In this document: one piece after another, positions 1 through 14,900 of the stretch
Layout of the letters: every line of letters begins with the position of its first letter
Position numbering within the stretch: the stretch's first letter is position 1
Origin: Puffinus mauretanicus
Lineage: Eukaryota > Chordata > Aves > Procellariiformes > Procellariidae
Direction: 5' to 3'
Assembly (NCBI GenBank): GCA_023333565.1
Contig: JAJKFH010000741.1
Location: 248,001 to 312,000, forward strand
Length of the DNA stretch: 64,000 nucleotides
Translations under genes and position numbers: made by a program
The notes under the pieces: model-generated
The model's database searches: none
What the model saw: the letters and a program-made list of their open reading frames with translations, nothing else
Told to the model about the DNA's origin: nothing

Positions 1-2865
1 TGTGGTAACCATAATCTCTTGGGGCTAAATTATTCAAGATCTGAAAATTGAATTGTGCTTCCTACAAGTCTCCCTGTGTTCCTGGGGAGAGGAGTAAGTT
101 CTACAGTTCAGGGAGGAAGAAGCCCATGATCAGCTCAATGGAGCATGAAGAACCATCATATGCATCCTGCACAATAGGGAATTCACAATGACTTCACTAC
201 AGCTTTGCAGAAAGCAGATTACCCAAAATAGCTTCCACCAGCTCATCAGGTGCAACAGTCACCTGAGTTGATTCTTACTAGATGTTTTAGTCATCGACAT
301 GCAAACTGGCCACATGAAATTTGAGAAAAGTTTGAAATCTCTAACTGAGTTCTTGCTTTCTAGTAACAAGTCAGGCAAATAGATATCAGGAATTAGAAAG
401 AGGAATAGAGTGATTTTGGCTTCTTTGTGAGAAAGCATTTGTGGAAATAGGAAGAAGAAAAGAACAACTTGGGTTCATCAATGTGCCTTTGTTGCAGTAT
501 GGGAAATAAAAATTGTTTCAATTTCATCTGATGAAGCCTTTGTGAATTCTAACAGAAGTCCTGGGGCACAGAGTTTTACCTGTCTTTTTGCAGGTCCTGT
601 GCTTTTTTGGAATATCTGCAGGAGCTACAGCTGGCTAAATAATTAACGTGATCTATAGTAGCTCTCACGATCTTCAAAAGATGAGCAGAATGGTAAAATG
701 AGGAATAGCAAATAATAGTTAAAATATAGTCCCTTGGTTTTATTGGCATTGTATAAAGACTGGGTCAGATTCTGCTTGTAGTCACACTTAGGCAGCTTCC
801 TAAGTAATGTGTGAATTTGTTGAGTACAAAATTTCGTTCAAGGATTTTTAAAGGATCAATTATTAAAGTCACAAACAGCAGTGGCCAGTGGCTTACCTGC
901 TGCCTTTTTGGAAACAGTTCCACCTCCTATACTCTGTGTCTTTATGCATTCTGATGTGAAGAAGTTGAGATGCTGGCAAGCCATTAATTTCTTACTGTTA
1001 CATGATCTCAGGTATTTTTGGCCATGTGGGGGTCTGAGTCATTTGCTTCCTTCTGTGGTAATAATGTGACTAGCTCATTTTCCACCAAGGTGAGAACCCC
1101 CAGTTACTAAAGCATCTTTTGCAATTTGGCTAACATTTTGAAAGGCGTTTCTCAGTTTTCAGCATGCTTTTATGCAGTTGTTATAAAGCACAGGATTTTG
1201 TGAGGTGGCACGCTGTTTATTTCCAGCACAGTATGGCCATAGCATACTGCCAGGTTCTGCAAGTCTCTATCTCCTGTAACAGAACACAACAAGATTGATT
1301 ATAAGTAGAATTTGGAATTACAATAACTAAAGGCTGTTGCTGATTTCTGAGACACATGCTATAAAATTCCGTGAAAATTGCCTGCAAAGAGCCAGTGATA
1401 CCATGTAAAATGGTTAATTGTGGACCTGGTTGATATGTATATTTGCATACACATATATGTGTTGTTCACAGAAAACATTCTCTTTACCATGAAAGGTATA
1501 GTCTTTAGGTTAAAACTGATGTTTGTGTTCTGCCATTGTTGTACACAGACGCAGTGCCCGGCATTGGATTCTGCATGGATTGCAGCGTCAGAATTCACCT
1601 CCCCACCCAAAATCTCATTGTGAATTCCTAAGCTCACAAGAGAGACTCACAAGAGACTCCATAATTCTCTCAACTCCTCAGATTATTTTAATCTAAATCT
1701 TTAACTCTATCCCAAGTGCAGTTTTCATGCTGAAGTGTTAGCAGCTCTCCAAAATCCCATTAAGAAGTTTTTACTATTGCTGTTGGTTTTAAAAGACAGC
1801 CCTCAGAGATCACAGCAATGGGCATAAAGTTCGGCAAAGAAACAGAAGAACATAGATGCCATTAAAATAATGAGTTCTGTCCTAAAATACAGTTCATCAT
1901 TTCAAAGGGTTGCTTGTGGCACAGGATGAAGAAGATTCTTTGTAGCTGAGAAGAGGCTGAACCCAGATGTAGCAACTAGTTATTCAAGTGATTGTATCTT
2001 GATTTCCTTTGTTTTATGCAAAAGATATGATCCAAGCCACAAACATATGATATTTTAGAAGATACAATTCCACAAAGTGGAAAAAAATCGTAAGCCAAAT
2101 GAGTTTGGAGAGCTCATTTTATAGAAACCATGTAAATGGTAATTTGAAATTCTTTCTGAACATCTTACTTGAGAACTTTGGAAGGCTGCCACTGAGAAAA
2201 AAGATTGCTTAGATGTAGACCCACATGGATTAGAGCAAAAGCATTGAACTTTGCTCTGCGGTATCCATACGTCTTTGGATAGTATTGCATTTTGAAAAGG
2301 TATATGCTCTGACATGGAGAATATGAGAAGAGACTTGAAGATCTGGCTGGATACAGAGAAAAGCTTTGTGTAATTTGGAATGCTGCACATTTTGCCAAAT
2401 CATTGCTATAAAAATCTTGGTCTGTAGATACAAGGCTAGGATGTATGGATTCTATCTTCACTGAAATGGTTTTTGGCATATCCCATTTAAAACTATGTTA
2501 GTTTCTCCATAGAGAAGTTTTACTAACTGGAAATTTGAAGTAATTGTGTATTTTATATGCATAATTTGAAGTTATTATGTCTGCTTAGAAAGATGGTGAG
2601 GTTTACTGAAAAAGGTGCTTAGATGAAAAATGCTTTGTAAATGATACTGTCGTACTCGTGCAATTGAATGCCTTGAAGGTGCCACCTGCACTATACAGGA
2701 GCTTAACCTGTTGTAAAAGAACATGTCTGTTGGCATTGGGCGTTGACTGGGTTGGGTTAGGTCTATTCCTTTTCCATATAATTTTCTTTTACTTTAGGCT
2801 TAGGCTGTATGGAATTAAAAAGGGATTTATCGAAGTAGAATTGAATACCCATGTTCCTTTTCTAG
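1..2865 (+). other. PLA2G4A intron, 3' part (window starts inside it)
   Basis: Ends with a pyrimidine-rich tract and the acceptor ttctag at 2860-2865. I looked for the preceding C2-domain exons (the calcium loop with D40, D43 and N65) and did not find them, so they lie before the window. Apart from short chance reading frames I see nothing in this stretch. Confidence 0.85.
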
Positions 2866-2979
2866 GTTACTTTGATGGATGCCAACTACGTTATGGATGA
2901 GACTCTTGGCACATCCACATTTCCTATATCTTCTCTGAAACTGGGAGAGAAGAAGGAGGTCCAGTTAACTTTCAATGAT
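2866..2979 (+). CDS. PLA2G4A: PLA2G4A coding exon (human exon 5 equivalent), C2 domain end
   Basis: Thirty-eight codons in phase 0, residues 89-126, beginning VTLMDANY and ending LTFND. It carries D93 and N95 of the third calcium-binding loop of the C2 domain (known for the family). Flanked by acceptor ctag and donor gtaagt. Confidence 0.97.
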
Positions 2980-5900
2980 GTAAGTTGCAACGTTCTTAGC
3001 TTTGCCTGTGTTGGTGCAGCTTTGAACATGATGGAAAGTTCTTAAAAGAGCACCTGAACTGAGAGACCTAAACTGTTGTGTACACCAGGACGTACCACAT
3101 TTCTGTCCTTTATCAGGTATCTGAATTTTAGCTGTGCCACATTCTGGTTAGATAAAGCTTCTTCACAAATCAGTAGAGGATGGTGCTTATAAAGGCTAAG
3201 TGATGTGTCCTAAGTCTGACGTTACTCAGAGTATTCCCTCAGTCACTTTCTTGAAGCATAAGGAAAACATTTGGCCTGCTCTTGATACTCGTCAGAAGTA
3301 CATGTTCCTAGATGAAAGGAAATCCAAGACTATTTCTTATCCCATCGGTCTACCTCAGGACTATGTATGTATGTGTTTTCCTAATATAGAGCTAAGTTTT
3401 GAATTCAAGAAGGGATTAGAGTGTATCATGGAGGGGGTAAGGGTGGCAGCCTTTCAGTCAGGAAATAGCTGAACGGGGGCACAAGAGGGGCTATCTCAGG
3501 TGGGGATTCTGCTCTTCATACCCTGTTCTGAAGCTCGTTTCCTAAGCACTCACTGTTGTCCATGGTTAAACACAGAGTACTGGCCTAAAGCACTGTATTT
3601 ATCTTCTCACATCCTGCTGAGAGGAGAATTAAGCAGTGCCACTGAATGCCTTAGTGTCCTTTCTGAGAGAATCCTCTTTAAAAGTCTAGTTTCAAACTTT
3701 CGCTTGCTAAACCAGTTTCTGCACCACTTGGTTCAATTTAGTTTAATGGTCTTTGTTAGCATGAGAGGTTACGCAGATTTTGCTGGTCAGTATATTACCT
3801 CTACTACTGATGCCTGTGGCTTCCGGAAAGCTAACAGAAATTCTTTTATTATTATATGTTTCACTTTCAATAAATGGCTTGTTGTAACACAGCCCTAGTT
3901 AACATACAATAATGCATTAATGTGAACGCTCTAAAAAAAAGGCAAGTCCCAATTGGATTATTCTCTTTAAACACATATACAAAACATATGGAGTCAGTTT
4001 AACAGGATTGTTGCCTGCACAGTAACTCCCGGAAATTGTTGTTAAATCTGTGTGTAATTGAGCTTGTTTTGCATGTATTAAAATATCATCATTTATTAGA
4101 ACAACATATCACAGGCCATTCTGAACATAATTCGGTACTTGTAGTTATATCCATCACATCTGGTTATCTTTATATGTATATATATTGTATGCATATACTG
4201 TATGTATAAATACTGTCTGCATTTCTGTTTTGGGCTATGGTTTATTATATGATCAGAGGTCTTGATTTGTGACTGCTCTGCTGTTTTCCATGTGATATAA
4301 CTTTAAAAGTGTGGTTACAGCAAATAACTGGTTAAGGCCTATTTATTGGAAATCGGAGAGTTTCATATGTAAGATCTAGCATTTAATTAAGCGTAGCCTT
4401 AGGGCAGTTGAAATTTTGATACCCTCATTTTTTTTTTCCTTTTTTTTTTTTTAAGTTACTGCATTTTTTGAAGTTTCTGCATATTTATTTCACTAAGTGC
4501 TTCAGTAACTTGGGCTTCCAGAGTGTGGGCTGACTGCAGATGCCTGGTTCTGCCAGGCACGAGGTGAGGTAGTGAGAAAGAGCTGATGAATAAATTTTGA
4601 AAACACAGTTTACGAAGCTCATGCCAATAATATAAGGCCTTGAGACATTACAGATGTGCTTTAACTTCTCATCAGCCCTCAGCAAAGCTTGGTAGAGTAC
4701 ATAGGGGAAAAAAATCAGTGAAAAAAGCCAAATATGACTCTGAAATTTGTAAGCAAGTGGTAAGGGAACATCAAGTCAGGTTGAGCCCAATGTAGACAAT
4801 TTGTATACACAACGTGTATTCCTGAGATTTCTATGGCAGCCTGTATAAGGTATAGAAAATGGCATGCTATTTCCCTATTGGAAGGTTTCACTTCAAGGGT
4901 TTATTTAATACCACGTGCATACATTTTTTTCAACCATTGGATCACTGCGTGGTTTCTGAAGTGCTTTCTAAATTAGTAATATCAGGTGCTGGAATAACGT
5001 AATTACTACCCTGTCTTTGAAGTATTTCCGTAAATGACTCTTCACTCTGTTTCTTCATGTTCTCCCTTTGTTATTTCTTTGCCTTTTCTTTCGCCCACCA
5101 CCCTGTTAATACGCCACCTCATTTACAATTCCCATTTCAGAGGGCAGGAGTGGAGTGCCAGGTTTTACCTGGCCCGTCGGCAGGTACGCGGGATGTGGGA
5201 GGCCAGAGCCGGCTTTGCGCTTCCATGTCCTTAACTACTCTGTATAAGTGTCAAGCAAACGTTCAGGCTGAGGTGTTCTAGCTCCGTTCCTAGTGATCAC
5301 ATGCCACAAACGAGCAAGGTAATCCGTTTGCAGCTAGAGGCAGAGTGAAACAAGACACTGTGTGAGCCTGTTACATGTCTACAAGGCTGTACCAGTGCGT
5401 CGGTGGTCATGGCACATGAGAGAGCTGGGGAGATGAAAATGCCTGTCCGTTCCGTCTTAGTTCTAGCAACCTCGTACTCTTGAATTTTGCCTGACAAATG
5501 CAGTTGGTGCTTTAACCATCATTTTTAAACTTTTTGCCTGCAAGGAACCCCTTTAAGTGCTCTATGAAGGAGGTAGAGGAGACAAACCCACAGCTTATGG
5601 GTCAGGTAGTTCTATGTGGTCTGCAAGTGAAATCGTTATGTAGTGACATTTATTAATTTATTTGCATCTTTTGGAAACTCGTAAGCAATCACTCTTCCTG
5701 ATTGATAAATTGAAGTGTATTTAACTGTGGAAACAAACTTGGTGGCTCATGTGGAACACAGAACAGTCATTCCCTTACAAGTCTTTGTTTCAGATACAAG
5801 TTGAGTATGAAGTTTACCCAGTGAACTGGGAAGCAAATGGCAGATAGACTGTGGCTGGCAGTAGAAACAAAGGATCGTAAGTGTGTGAAGACAATTGGAT

Positions 5901-8900
5901 CCCTTCAGGCCAAAGATGAATAGCACTGTCAAAAAGTGATTGTCAGTGGAAGAAAGCCAAGACAGTGGGATCTGATGAATGAAAGTCAGGATCTAGCAGC
6001 ACCTAGCAGCATTTTATACTGTATTCAGTGCTAGTGGTGTATTTTTGTAAAGAAAAAGTTCCATAGAAAAGAAACTCATTCATGTATTTCAGAAATGTCG
6101 TCCTTTTTAAAAAAAAGTGATTTAAAGAAAAATTCTGACAGTAATAGTTAGTTTATATTCCAGGTGTGTTGGTGGTTTTTTGCCTCTGTAAGTGGTGTAA
6201 GCATATTTAAATATTTCTTTTTTAGGTCACAGAAATGACTTTGGAATTGTCTCTTGAAGTATGGTAAGTATCTCATATTCAAAAAAAAAAAGTGGAAAAT
6301 ATATTAGCAGCAGAAGTATTTTTTATTTTACTCTGTTCATTAGAATTTTCTTAAAAACATGTCAGGTAGAGTGGAAAAATTCCTTGTTTTAACATAGAAA
6401 TACCAAGTACTGTAAAGTCAGGAGACTTTAAAATTGAGGCTTATTTTCACATTGTAATTCTATCATTGACTTAAACACCATTACTTGTACTAATAGGTGT
6501 GCCCTTTCCAAATGTTTGCAGGAACAAGGCCATCATATATGAATTTCTCATCCTGGTTTATGTTAAGTGCTTTCCTTTTCAAGGGCTTTTTCTCTAATAA
6601 ACTCATAGACATCAGGTTCAGCTGTTATCCTCATTATTTTATCTTCTATAGTAACTTTGCGTCTCACATTAACTTTCAGCGTATATGGATAGTCATTACA
6701 AAGCTGCCCCTGAAATGTATTTGGATGTTAATACCATGCAGTACTGAAGTCAAAGGGGAAGATCTCGGTAGGGCCAGGATTTCACCACGTGTAAAGCTAC
6801 GCGGATGCCCACCTTTTCTTTGCCTTTTTTTTTCCTTCTCTCTAGATTTCTTTCTCTCTCTTTCTTAGTCTATCTAGGTGAAAGACCAAAAATCACCTTG
6901 AGGCATAAACAGAAAAATATCTTTTAAGTCTAAAAATGAGTTACTGAGAGCCAGGCATTTAAAGAGTCTTTTTTTGTCTGTAACTATAAATAGCAGTGCT
7001 GAGCACTGTAGCTGTAAATGTAGAACTCTTTTATAATGACTCTGGAGACTGACAAAGATCCCCCAGGGATAATTTCTGCTCGTCATTTTGGACTAGTAGG
7101 GTTGCATATGTGGGTGGTCCTTGAGACCACCCCTAAGCCTTCCAGGGCTTGTACATTACAAGTGTTTTATATCTCTGACATTAAATGAACAGAAGATGCT
7201 TGGCTATGGCTTGCTGCTCTTAGGCAGTAGGCGTTGCAATATGTTAAACAAGAGGATCTGATCAAGTTCTGCTCTCTTATTCTTGGATGGCCGTGCGGAT
7301 TTTGGATTCTGCGTGGACCTTGTTGTTCATGGTATCATGTATACCTTCATGGAATGTCGCTTCTAGGCAGTCTTTTTCCCGCTTTTTCTTAATCCCATTA
7401 TTTTATTACATAATAGGTTTTTAAAAAATCTGAAGAATTATTATCTGTGCCTGAATAGATCCATTTCACAATTGTATGTTTTTCATAAAGGACTCTTAAA
7501 AATGCTGCCTTGTAACTAACATGTCAAAGTATCCACAAACACTTTTAGCTCATCTTTGTAAATAGGTGAATTCAATGAGGCAGGCGCCAGGACAAATTTG
7601 TACGCTCCTCCTCGCTGCTGTCTGCTGGAGGCAGTGCAGCTGGGAGGTGGTGTTCAAACCCTTGGAATGACATACTGGCTCAGTGCGTTAACCAGTCCAA
7701 ATGAGGTGACGGTTCAAATTGTTTATCCTGCCTTGATACCTGAAATGAGAAGTGGGAGCTGAAGTTGTAGCTTTTATTTAAGTACAGTATTGAGGTCTTT
7801 ATGCACATTTTGAGGTCTATGTACATTTTTGGTCACACATTGTGGGGAAAAAGCTAGAGGAAAAGGCTTTTTCCTGTGGCCAGCCAGTACAATTTGTGCT
7901 GAGATCCGTACAGTTTTTGATTGTAAGACTGAATGAGTACCGGGTCGAAATTACCCTCTTCTCCCTTAACATGAACCTCTAACTTAAGAAGAGTATACGT
8001 TAGTAGGAATGTATGAAAAATTTTCATTGCAGTTCTTTGTTCAGTGGATAAGCAGAGAATTCAAATTTCTAGACTGTAAATTTATAATTGTATGTGAGTG
8101 GTGAACTCACTTGCTGTATTTTAATCTAGGTTTTTTTAAGACCACCACTAGAAGCTGCATATTTTGCGTTTGGTTTTCACTAGTATGTGAACAATGAGGT
8201 TTCTATATCAAATGCACGTCTTAAAGACACAGTGTGCCATTGTTATTTATGTCCATCACTCCATGAAATCAACTGATGAAATTGTGTCGCATGACTAATC
8301 ATAATTTTATTTTATTTTATTTCATCTTACGTAAGTTAATGAGGAATTTACTCTTACTTCCATTCATTTCCCTAGGCGATATTTTTAATTCTGTTTTGAA
8401 TTATGCCTTTTGTTAAAGCCTGTCTGTTTTGCAAAATAGCTCTTCAACTGATCTCCGGTTCAGCATGGCTCTGTGTGACGAGGAGAAGAAATTTCGGCAA
8501 CAGAGGAAAGATAATATCATGCACAGTATGAAATCATTTCTGGGAGAGGAAAACAGCAAGAACTTGACCACTTCCCGTGATGTAAGTTTGGAGAGTTCAC
8601 ATCAAGAGTAGTATCACCTTTGGAGTCCTGCATTTCTCTCTCCAAGGAATGAATGAGACATATGAGGTAGAAGGGTTCAATGTAAAGACAGATGGCAGAA
8701 GAAAAAGGATTTCTTTCTCCTCTATGCATATACAATATTTAGAATGGAGAATAATTTTTCTTGTGCTCTAAATTTATAGATTAAATTTTAAGGAGACAAA
8801 ATCCTGTGCCAAAATGAAGCTTCACTTAAATAGGATTATGTGCAAAAGGACAAGACTGCACAAATGCCATCTTAGGATAGAAATCACAGCTTTTCATTTG

Positions 8901-11900
8901 CACCTTAAACAAACTGCTGTAACTTTTAGCTGGTTCTTTATTGTTTTAATCCTTAGCAGACTGTGCCTAGGTTAAAATTGGGTAAAGAGATAAATCCATG
9001 CTTTTCATTTTGCTCTGATTCTGAATTCCATGCTTTGTTAAGGTGTTGGTTCTGAGCTGAGATCGTCATCTGAAAAATGCCTAAGGGGCATGTGAAATAT
9101 CTGCTGCACAAGAAGTGTGCGGTGGCTCTGGGCACGTGCCCAACTGCAGAATCTGCCCTTGCATGCTTGATATCCAGCCTGTGCTCTTAAAATGGCCTTG
9201 GCTGTATGGCTTTCGTGTCTAAAGGATTAGGCAAGAAGTGAGCTGTTTTAATGTTAGAGTCAGCTCAGAAGTTATGTCCTTTCTTTCCTTTCTTCTTTTC
9301 CTTTAGCCCATTTTGTAGGATTAGGATTATGAAGTTCTTAGAGAATGTGAGAAACTGCAGCTTTCATTGACTGGCTGGTGCTCTGCAGCAAGCCAACAGA
9401 AAGTCAAGCCAACAGATCTAGCTGGACTGATGGTGGTTTGGGTCACGTCACAGTGAGGAAGGGTGCTGAACCCTACTGATCATTTCAGTGATTTCGTAAA
9501 ATGCATTATTTTGAGTTAATTAAGGATACGCTTGGTACAGATCCACTTGTTCTGCAGTAGCTTTTCCATCCTCCTCTTTCTTCCTTGCTCGTTCCCTGTC
9601 CTGTTCTGCTCCCAGAATTGTGACAGGAAGACCGTGTGTATGCGGGGGGTGTCAAGCAATGAGCAGAGTCAGTGAATTAATCTGGCTTGATTAATTAACT
9701 GATATTGATTCCTTTTGTGTAGGAAGTTTTTGTTTTTAGTATAAGCGGAGTGTGACAGTCTTTTGCAGAAACTGGAACCGACACTGAAGAATTCCTTTTA
9801 AATTTCTATGAAGTTCTGAGCAGGTGGTAAAAACGCTGCTGTTGTATACTTTTGAACTCTGTCTTGCATAGTAAAATGTGCTTGTGTGAGCTTTCTGAGG
9901 AAGATGAAAGAATTCGACAAATATCGTACATTTTTTTTTGTAGAGATATAAATTGTGCATATTGTGAAGGAACATTTTCACGGTTTTTTAATTTTCGGTT
10001 CAGTTATTTTAATCTTAACACATGCAAATCTTATCAGAATAGATATTTGTGGATGTGACATTGGTCTGATGTTCTACAGCAGAATAATATCTTTCTCAGA
10101 AAGGCTGCAGATATTCTGCCAAGATCCAGTTAGGACTGGAGTGATACTCAGTGCCTGAAGTATCAGTTCTATGCAGGTGGTATGTGTGCATGAATTATTG
10201 TAAACGCTAGGTAAGATTTCATATTCTTTTTGTCATCATCTTCCCTTGGTATCCCTCACTGTCTGAAATACTGAAGGTTTATCAGTTAAATTGCATCTTC
10301 CAAGACCAGACAGTAATCTCTAATTGTAGGCTTATCAACCCTAGGAAGGACTGAGGTAATGTGATTCCTCCAGTTTTTCATATGCCAAGTGTGTATTTTT
10401 AAGCTGACTTGTCAGAATTTTTAGCTGCTTCTAGCAATGAAAACCCCTTGTTCAAGTTAAAATATAGTTTTGTCCTTATAGCCTGTCATTTTTACTTTTA
10501 TTGCTACAGATGGGAGATAGCAGGAGGATTTATAGGATGGTTGTAGTCTTAACATGGCATCAGAAGTCATGAGACATAATGAGTATTCTTAGCTGCCTGT
10601 GAGTCATTGTTTAATCTTAAACAAGTCACAAAGTTCACCTAAGTTTCTTCATCTGTGAATAGCAACATATGTGCCTTGCAGGGATGCTATGAGACTTTAA
10701 TACCTGTGAAATAATTATACATCCCTGGATGGGGAAGTGAGTACTTCCAAATTTCCTTACTTAATCTTGAGGCACATTCTGAAAACACAGAGGATGAGAT
10801 TTCTCGTACCTGTGTTATTGCTCAGTTTATGTTTATAATTTTTGTTGCTTTAAACAATTTTGTAAAAATACCATGATCAGTAAAAATGAATGGTTCTTTA
10901 CTGTTTTAATCCTTAGCAGGCTGTGCCTAGGTTAAAATTGGGTAAAGGAGATAAATCCATGCTTTTCATTTTGCACCAGAAAGCATATAGTTCTCTAAGA
11001 CTGGATTTGCAGAACAATTTTTAAATAATCATCTGTGTACCCCATGGCAATTTTTCTTCCACCACAGGTATTCTTGTACAGATTTTTTGCACTGTGTTTC
11101 CAGAGCATTTGGATAAAAACATCTACACCGCTCATTCCCAAAACAAGACTTAATATGTTGTAGCTTTTTTGCCAGATTAGTGGAAAATATGATTGAGATC
11201 GTCTTTTTCGGAGCTCGCTTTTCTTAAAACATATCTTGCTTCCATCCTTTTCATTTTCATGCCCAGTTTGGTGATTAAGCAATCAGCACTTGTTGAGATG
11301 AGGCGCCCGTTGACTGAAGTGGAACTGTATGGTGCTGAGCTTGTCCACACAGACCAGTGCCGCATGGATCCTAGAAACAGTACAGATGTATTGACAGAAC
11401 ACTTCATCTGCGTTGTTAAATCCTGTTCAGTGGAGTTTGTTTGGAACATATCTAAGCTGGTTTGTTCAAAACTAGCTTGGGTCCCTCAGCATTGTGCCGT
11501 GCATAGGAACCACAGGAAAAAGAAGGCCGTGCTGGCATGGCCTTTTGGTTGTTCAGAAGTGGGCACAACCATATAGAATTGAGTGTGGCAGTGTGGCCAG
11601 GGATTAGAGCAATGGGCTTTTGTCTCCCGAGACTTTTGAATTCAGTTCACATTTTTGCCGTTGACTCACTGCATCACTTTCTTGTGAGTGACTTACCATT
11701 TTGGTCTAAGTTTACTAATCTGCTTGAATGGGTTTAGTACCTCTGCCCTGATTTTACTTTTTCAGAGTGCCTCAAAGAATGGAGTGCGTCAGCCCCAGCC
11801 TGTGTACATGGAGGAACGTGGTATCCTATCTTTTCTCTGTTCTTTCTCAATTGTGAGATGGCTTCTTGGTTCTTTTCCCTTTGTACTCTGTCTGCAGCTA

Positions 11901-14900
11901 CTTCCCCCCTGCCTCTGCCCTATTTATCCTAGAGGGCAGCTTGTAAGATGGGTGTATGTAATTCCAAATTTTAACATTTCTTGCTCTTAAACATGTTGGA
12001 AACTGAATTGCAGCTAAAAAGCTGCTTTAACAAACCTACCTGCTTGGAAATGCACTCTACGTTCCTCTGCAAAGCAGAAGAGAACTCTTAACCTTCATCA
12101 CCTGACTTATGCCTACAAGTCAACTTGTATTCAGTTGGCTGAAATAAATGAATGTAAATGTGCAGTAGATGCTTCTCTTCAGTTATTTTTTCATTATTTA
12201 AAAGCTCTATTTACTGTGGGAAGCTTACTTAAGCTGCTGCCCTCTACTCTAGAGCTCTTTAGTTGAATTTCATGCCTGGAAATAAAGTAGTGATTGCAAC
12301 TCTTCATACTTTGCTTTGGTATCGAGTGGAAATGAAGCGATACCATACATACACGTACTTCTTGGTATACCCACCCTCCCCTAGTATAGGATTCTGTGAT
12401 TCCCAGAATGCCTGTGGATTAAGTATACAGGAAGAGTTTGCCGTCAGGATGCTAGTGACTCTTCTTGATATTTTTTGTTGATCCTCCTTACAGATTTCTC
12501 TGCATCCTGAAGAAAACTCAGATTTTCCCTTGTGCTCATGCCACTGCACTGATGAATAGATTTGTTGAATAGTGGTGCTTTGGAAGTGTTCTCACATACT
12601 TTTTCCAGGCTTGCACCTGCACTGTCTTCATCCTGTTGGGATTTGTCTGTGTAGGTTAATTAGGTAGTGTTTGTAAAGAGCTTTCAAAGCCTAACGTACA
12701 TTATTAAATTTGTGATTAGTAATATGGCTCTTCTGTTCAAAGCAACTGCTCCGTTATTGGGGTGTTGGCTTAACAAAACAGGCATGTCCTAAATCTTTAC
12801 CTTTGTTTTGTCGTTTTTTGATAGATAGCTATCTCTGGAGGTGCATGATGAACGCTAATGCCAGTAAATACCTGTGGTTTTTATTACTAAAGCTTAACAC
12901 TTATAAGCATAATCAAATAATCTTACTGCATCAAGAATAAGCAGTTTTTGTGGCATGGAAGCCTTGAGAAATGTCTCAACATACTTGGTCATTGTGCATG
13001 GTCATTTCCGTGTGAGTGTGTTTTCAGTCTGCAGGGGAGTTTCACGGCTTGGAGTGTGGAGTCTGCAGAAAGAAACTGAACTCAGTAGTCACATGGTTCC
13101 TTTTCTTATAACTAATCCCATCTATTGGCACCTTAAATTGTGTGTCAGTGAAATTTTTGACTGATTACTAGTTTGATCAGATAGGGGCTTTCTGCACAAC
13201 TGTGTAATTCTTTTTATGCTTAGTTGTTACCTTATCACCATTGAGCAGTGGAAAATTCTTCTAGGTTTCGGAAACTGGGAACCAGGTGGGACCTTTGCTG
13301 AAACACTCAATCATGGTAGCAAGTTAATTTTTAGAATGACAGAATCATAGAATGTCTCAAGTTGGAAAGGACCCGTAAGGATCATCAAGTCCAACTCCCT
13401 GCTCCTCGCAGGACTACGTAAAACTAAACCATATGACTAAGAGCATCGTCTAGATGCTCCTTGAACTCTGGCAGGCTTGGTGCTGTGACCACTTCCCTGG
13501 GGAGCCTGTTCCAGTGACCGACCACCCTCTCTGTGAAGAACCTTTTCCTAACGTCCAATCTGAACTTCCCCTGTCGCAGCTTCATTCCATTTCCACATGT
13601 CCTATAACTGGTCAGCAGAGAGAGGAGACCAGCACCTCCGCTGCCCGCCTTGAGGAAGGTGTAGACTTCCATGAGGTCACCCCTCAGCCTTCTCTTCTCC
13701 AAGCTGAACAAGCCAAGTGACCTCAGCCACTCGTCATAAGTCTTGCCCTTGGGAGCTTTCACCATCTTGGTCACCCTCCTCTGGACACCCTCTAACAGTT
13801 TGATGTCCTTCTTCTATTGAGACACCCAAAACCGCACACAGCACTCGAGGTGGGGCTGCACCATGCAGTGCAGAGTGGGACGATCACCTCCCTTGACCGG
13901 CCAGCTATGCTGTGCTTGATGCACCCCAGGACACGGTTGGCCCTTTTGGCTGCCAAGGCACACTGTTGACTCATATTCTACTTGCCATCAACCCAAACCC
14001 CCAGATCGCTTTCCGCGGGGCTGCTCTCCAGCCTCTTGTCCCCCAGTTTGTATGTATAAGCAGGATTACCCTCCCAGGTGGAGAATCCAGCACTTGCTCA
14101 TGTTAAATTTCATATGGTTGGTGATTGCCCAGCTCTCTAGTCTATCCAGGCCCCTCTGCCCTCGAGGGAGTCCACAGCTCCTCCTAGTTTAGTATCATCG
14201 GCAAACTTATTTCATGTACATTCGATTCCTGTGTCCAGATCATTTATAAACACATTAAAGAGCACTGGCCCTAAAATTGGGGAACCCCACTGGTGGCTGG
14301 CCGCCAGCCTGATGTAACTCCATTTACTTGGAGCCCAACCCGTCAGCCAGTTGCTCACCCAACGTATTATGGACTTGTCTAGCTGTGTGCTGGACAGTTT
14401 ATGCAGAAGGATACTGTGAGAGACAGTATCAAAAGCTTTGCTAAGATCAAAGAACACCACATCTATTGGCTTCCCTTGGCCAACTAGATAGGTGACCTTG
14501 TCGTAAAAGGAAATTAAGTTGGTTAAGCAGGACTTTCCCTTCGTGAACCCATGCTGGCTATGACCAACGACTGCAGTCTCTCTCAAGTGTTTTTCAGTAA
14601 CTCCCAGAATAACCTTCTCCATAATTTTACCAGGCACTGAAGTGAGACTGACAGGCCTGTAGTTACCAGGGTCTTCCTTCTTACCCTTCTTGAAAATTGG
14701 GACAACGCTGGCCAGCTTCCAGTCGACTGGGACCTCTCCAGACTCCCAAGACCGTTGAAAAATAATGGAGAGGGGTCCCGCAATACCATCAGCCAGCTCT
14801 TTCAGTACCCTGGGATGAATCTCATCGGGCCCCATAGACTTGCGTGCATCCAGCTGGAGCAGCAAGTCTCAAACAAGTTCAGAGTTGGCTGGGAGTTTAT

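Larger units (their letters stand above)
8582..13332 (+). other. Long PLA2G4A intron (8582-18802), 5' part
   Basis: First section of a 10,221 bp intron, the largest in the window. Besides the duplicated 83-84 bp segment listed separately I see no coding exon, RNA gene or recognisable transposon here. The 127-codon frame at 11193-11576 overlaps frames on the other strand and has no family resemblance. Confidence 0.85.

Noticed and set aside
3500..3898. 132-codon frame in an intron of PLA2G4A
   Set aside because: Not conserved in the protein, lies between correctly phased exons, and the residues look random.
11193..11576. 127-codon frame in the long intron
   Set aside because: Overlaps antisense frames and matches no exon expected between residues 186 and 187.
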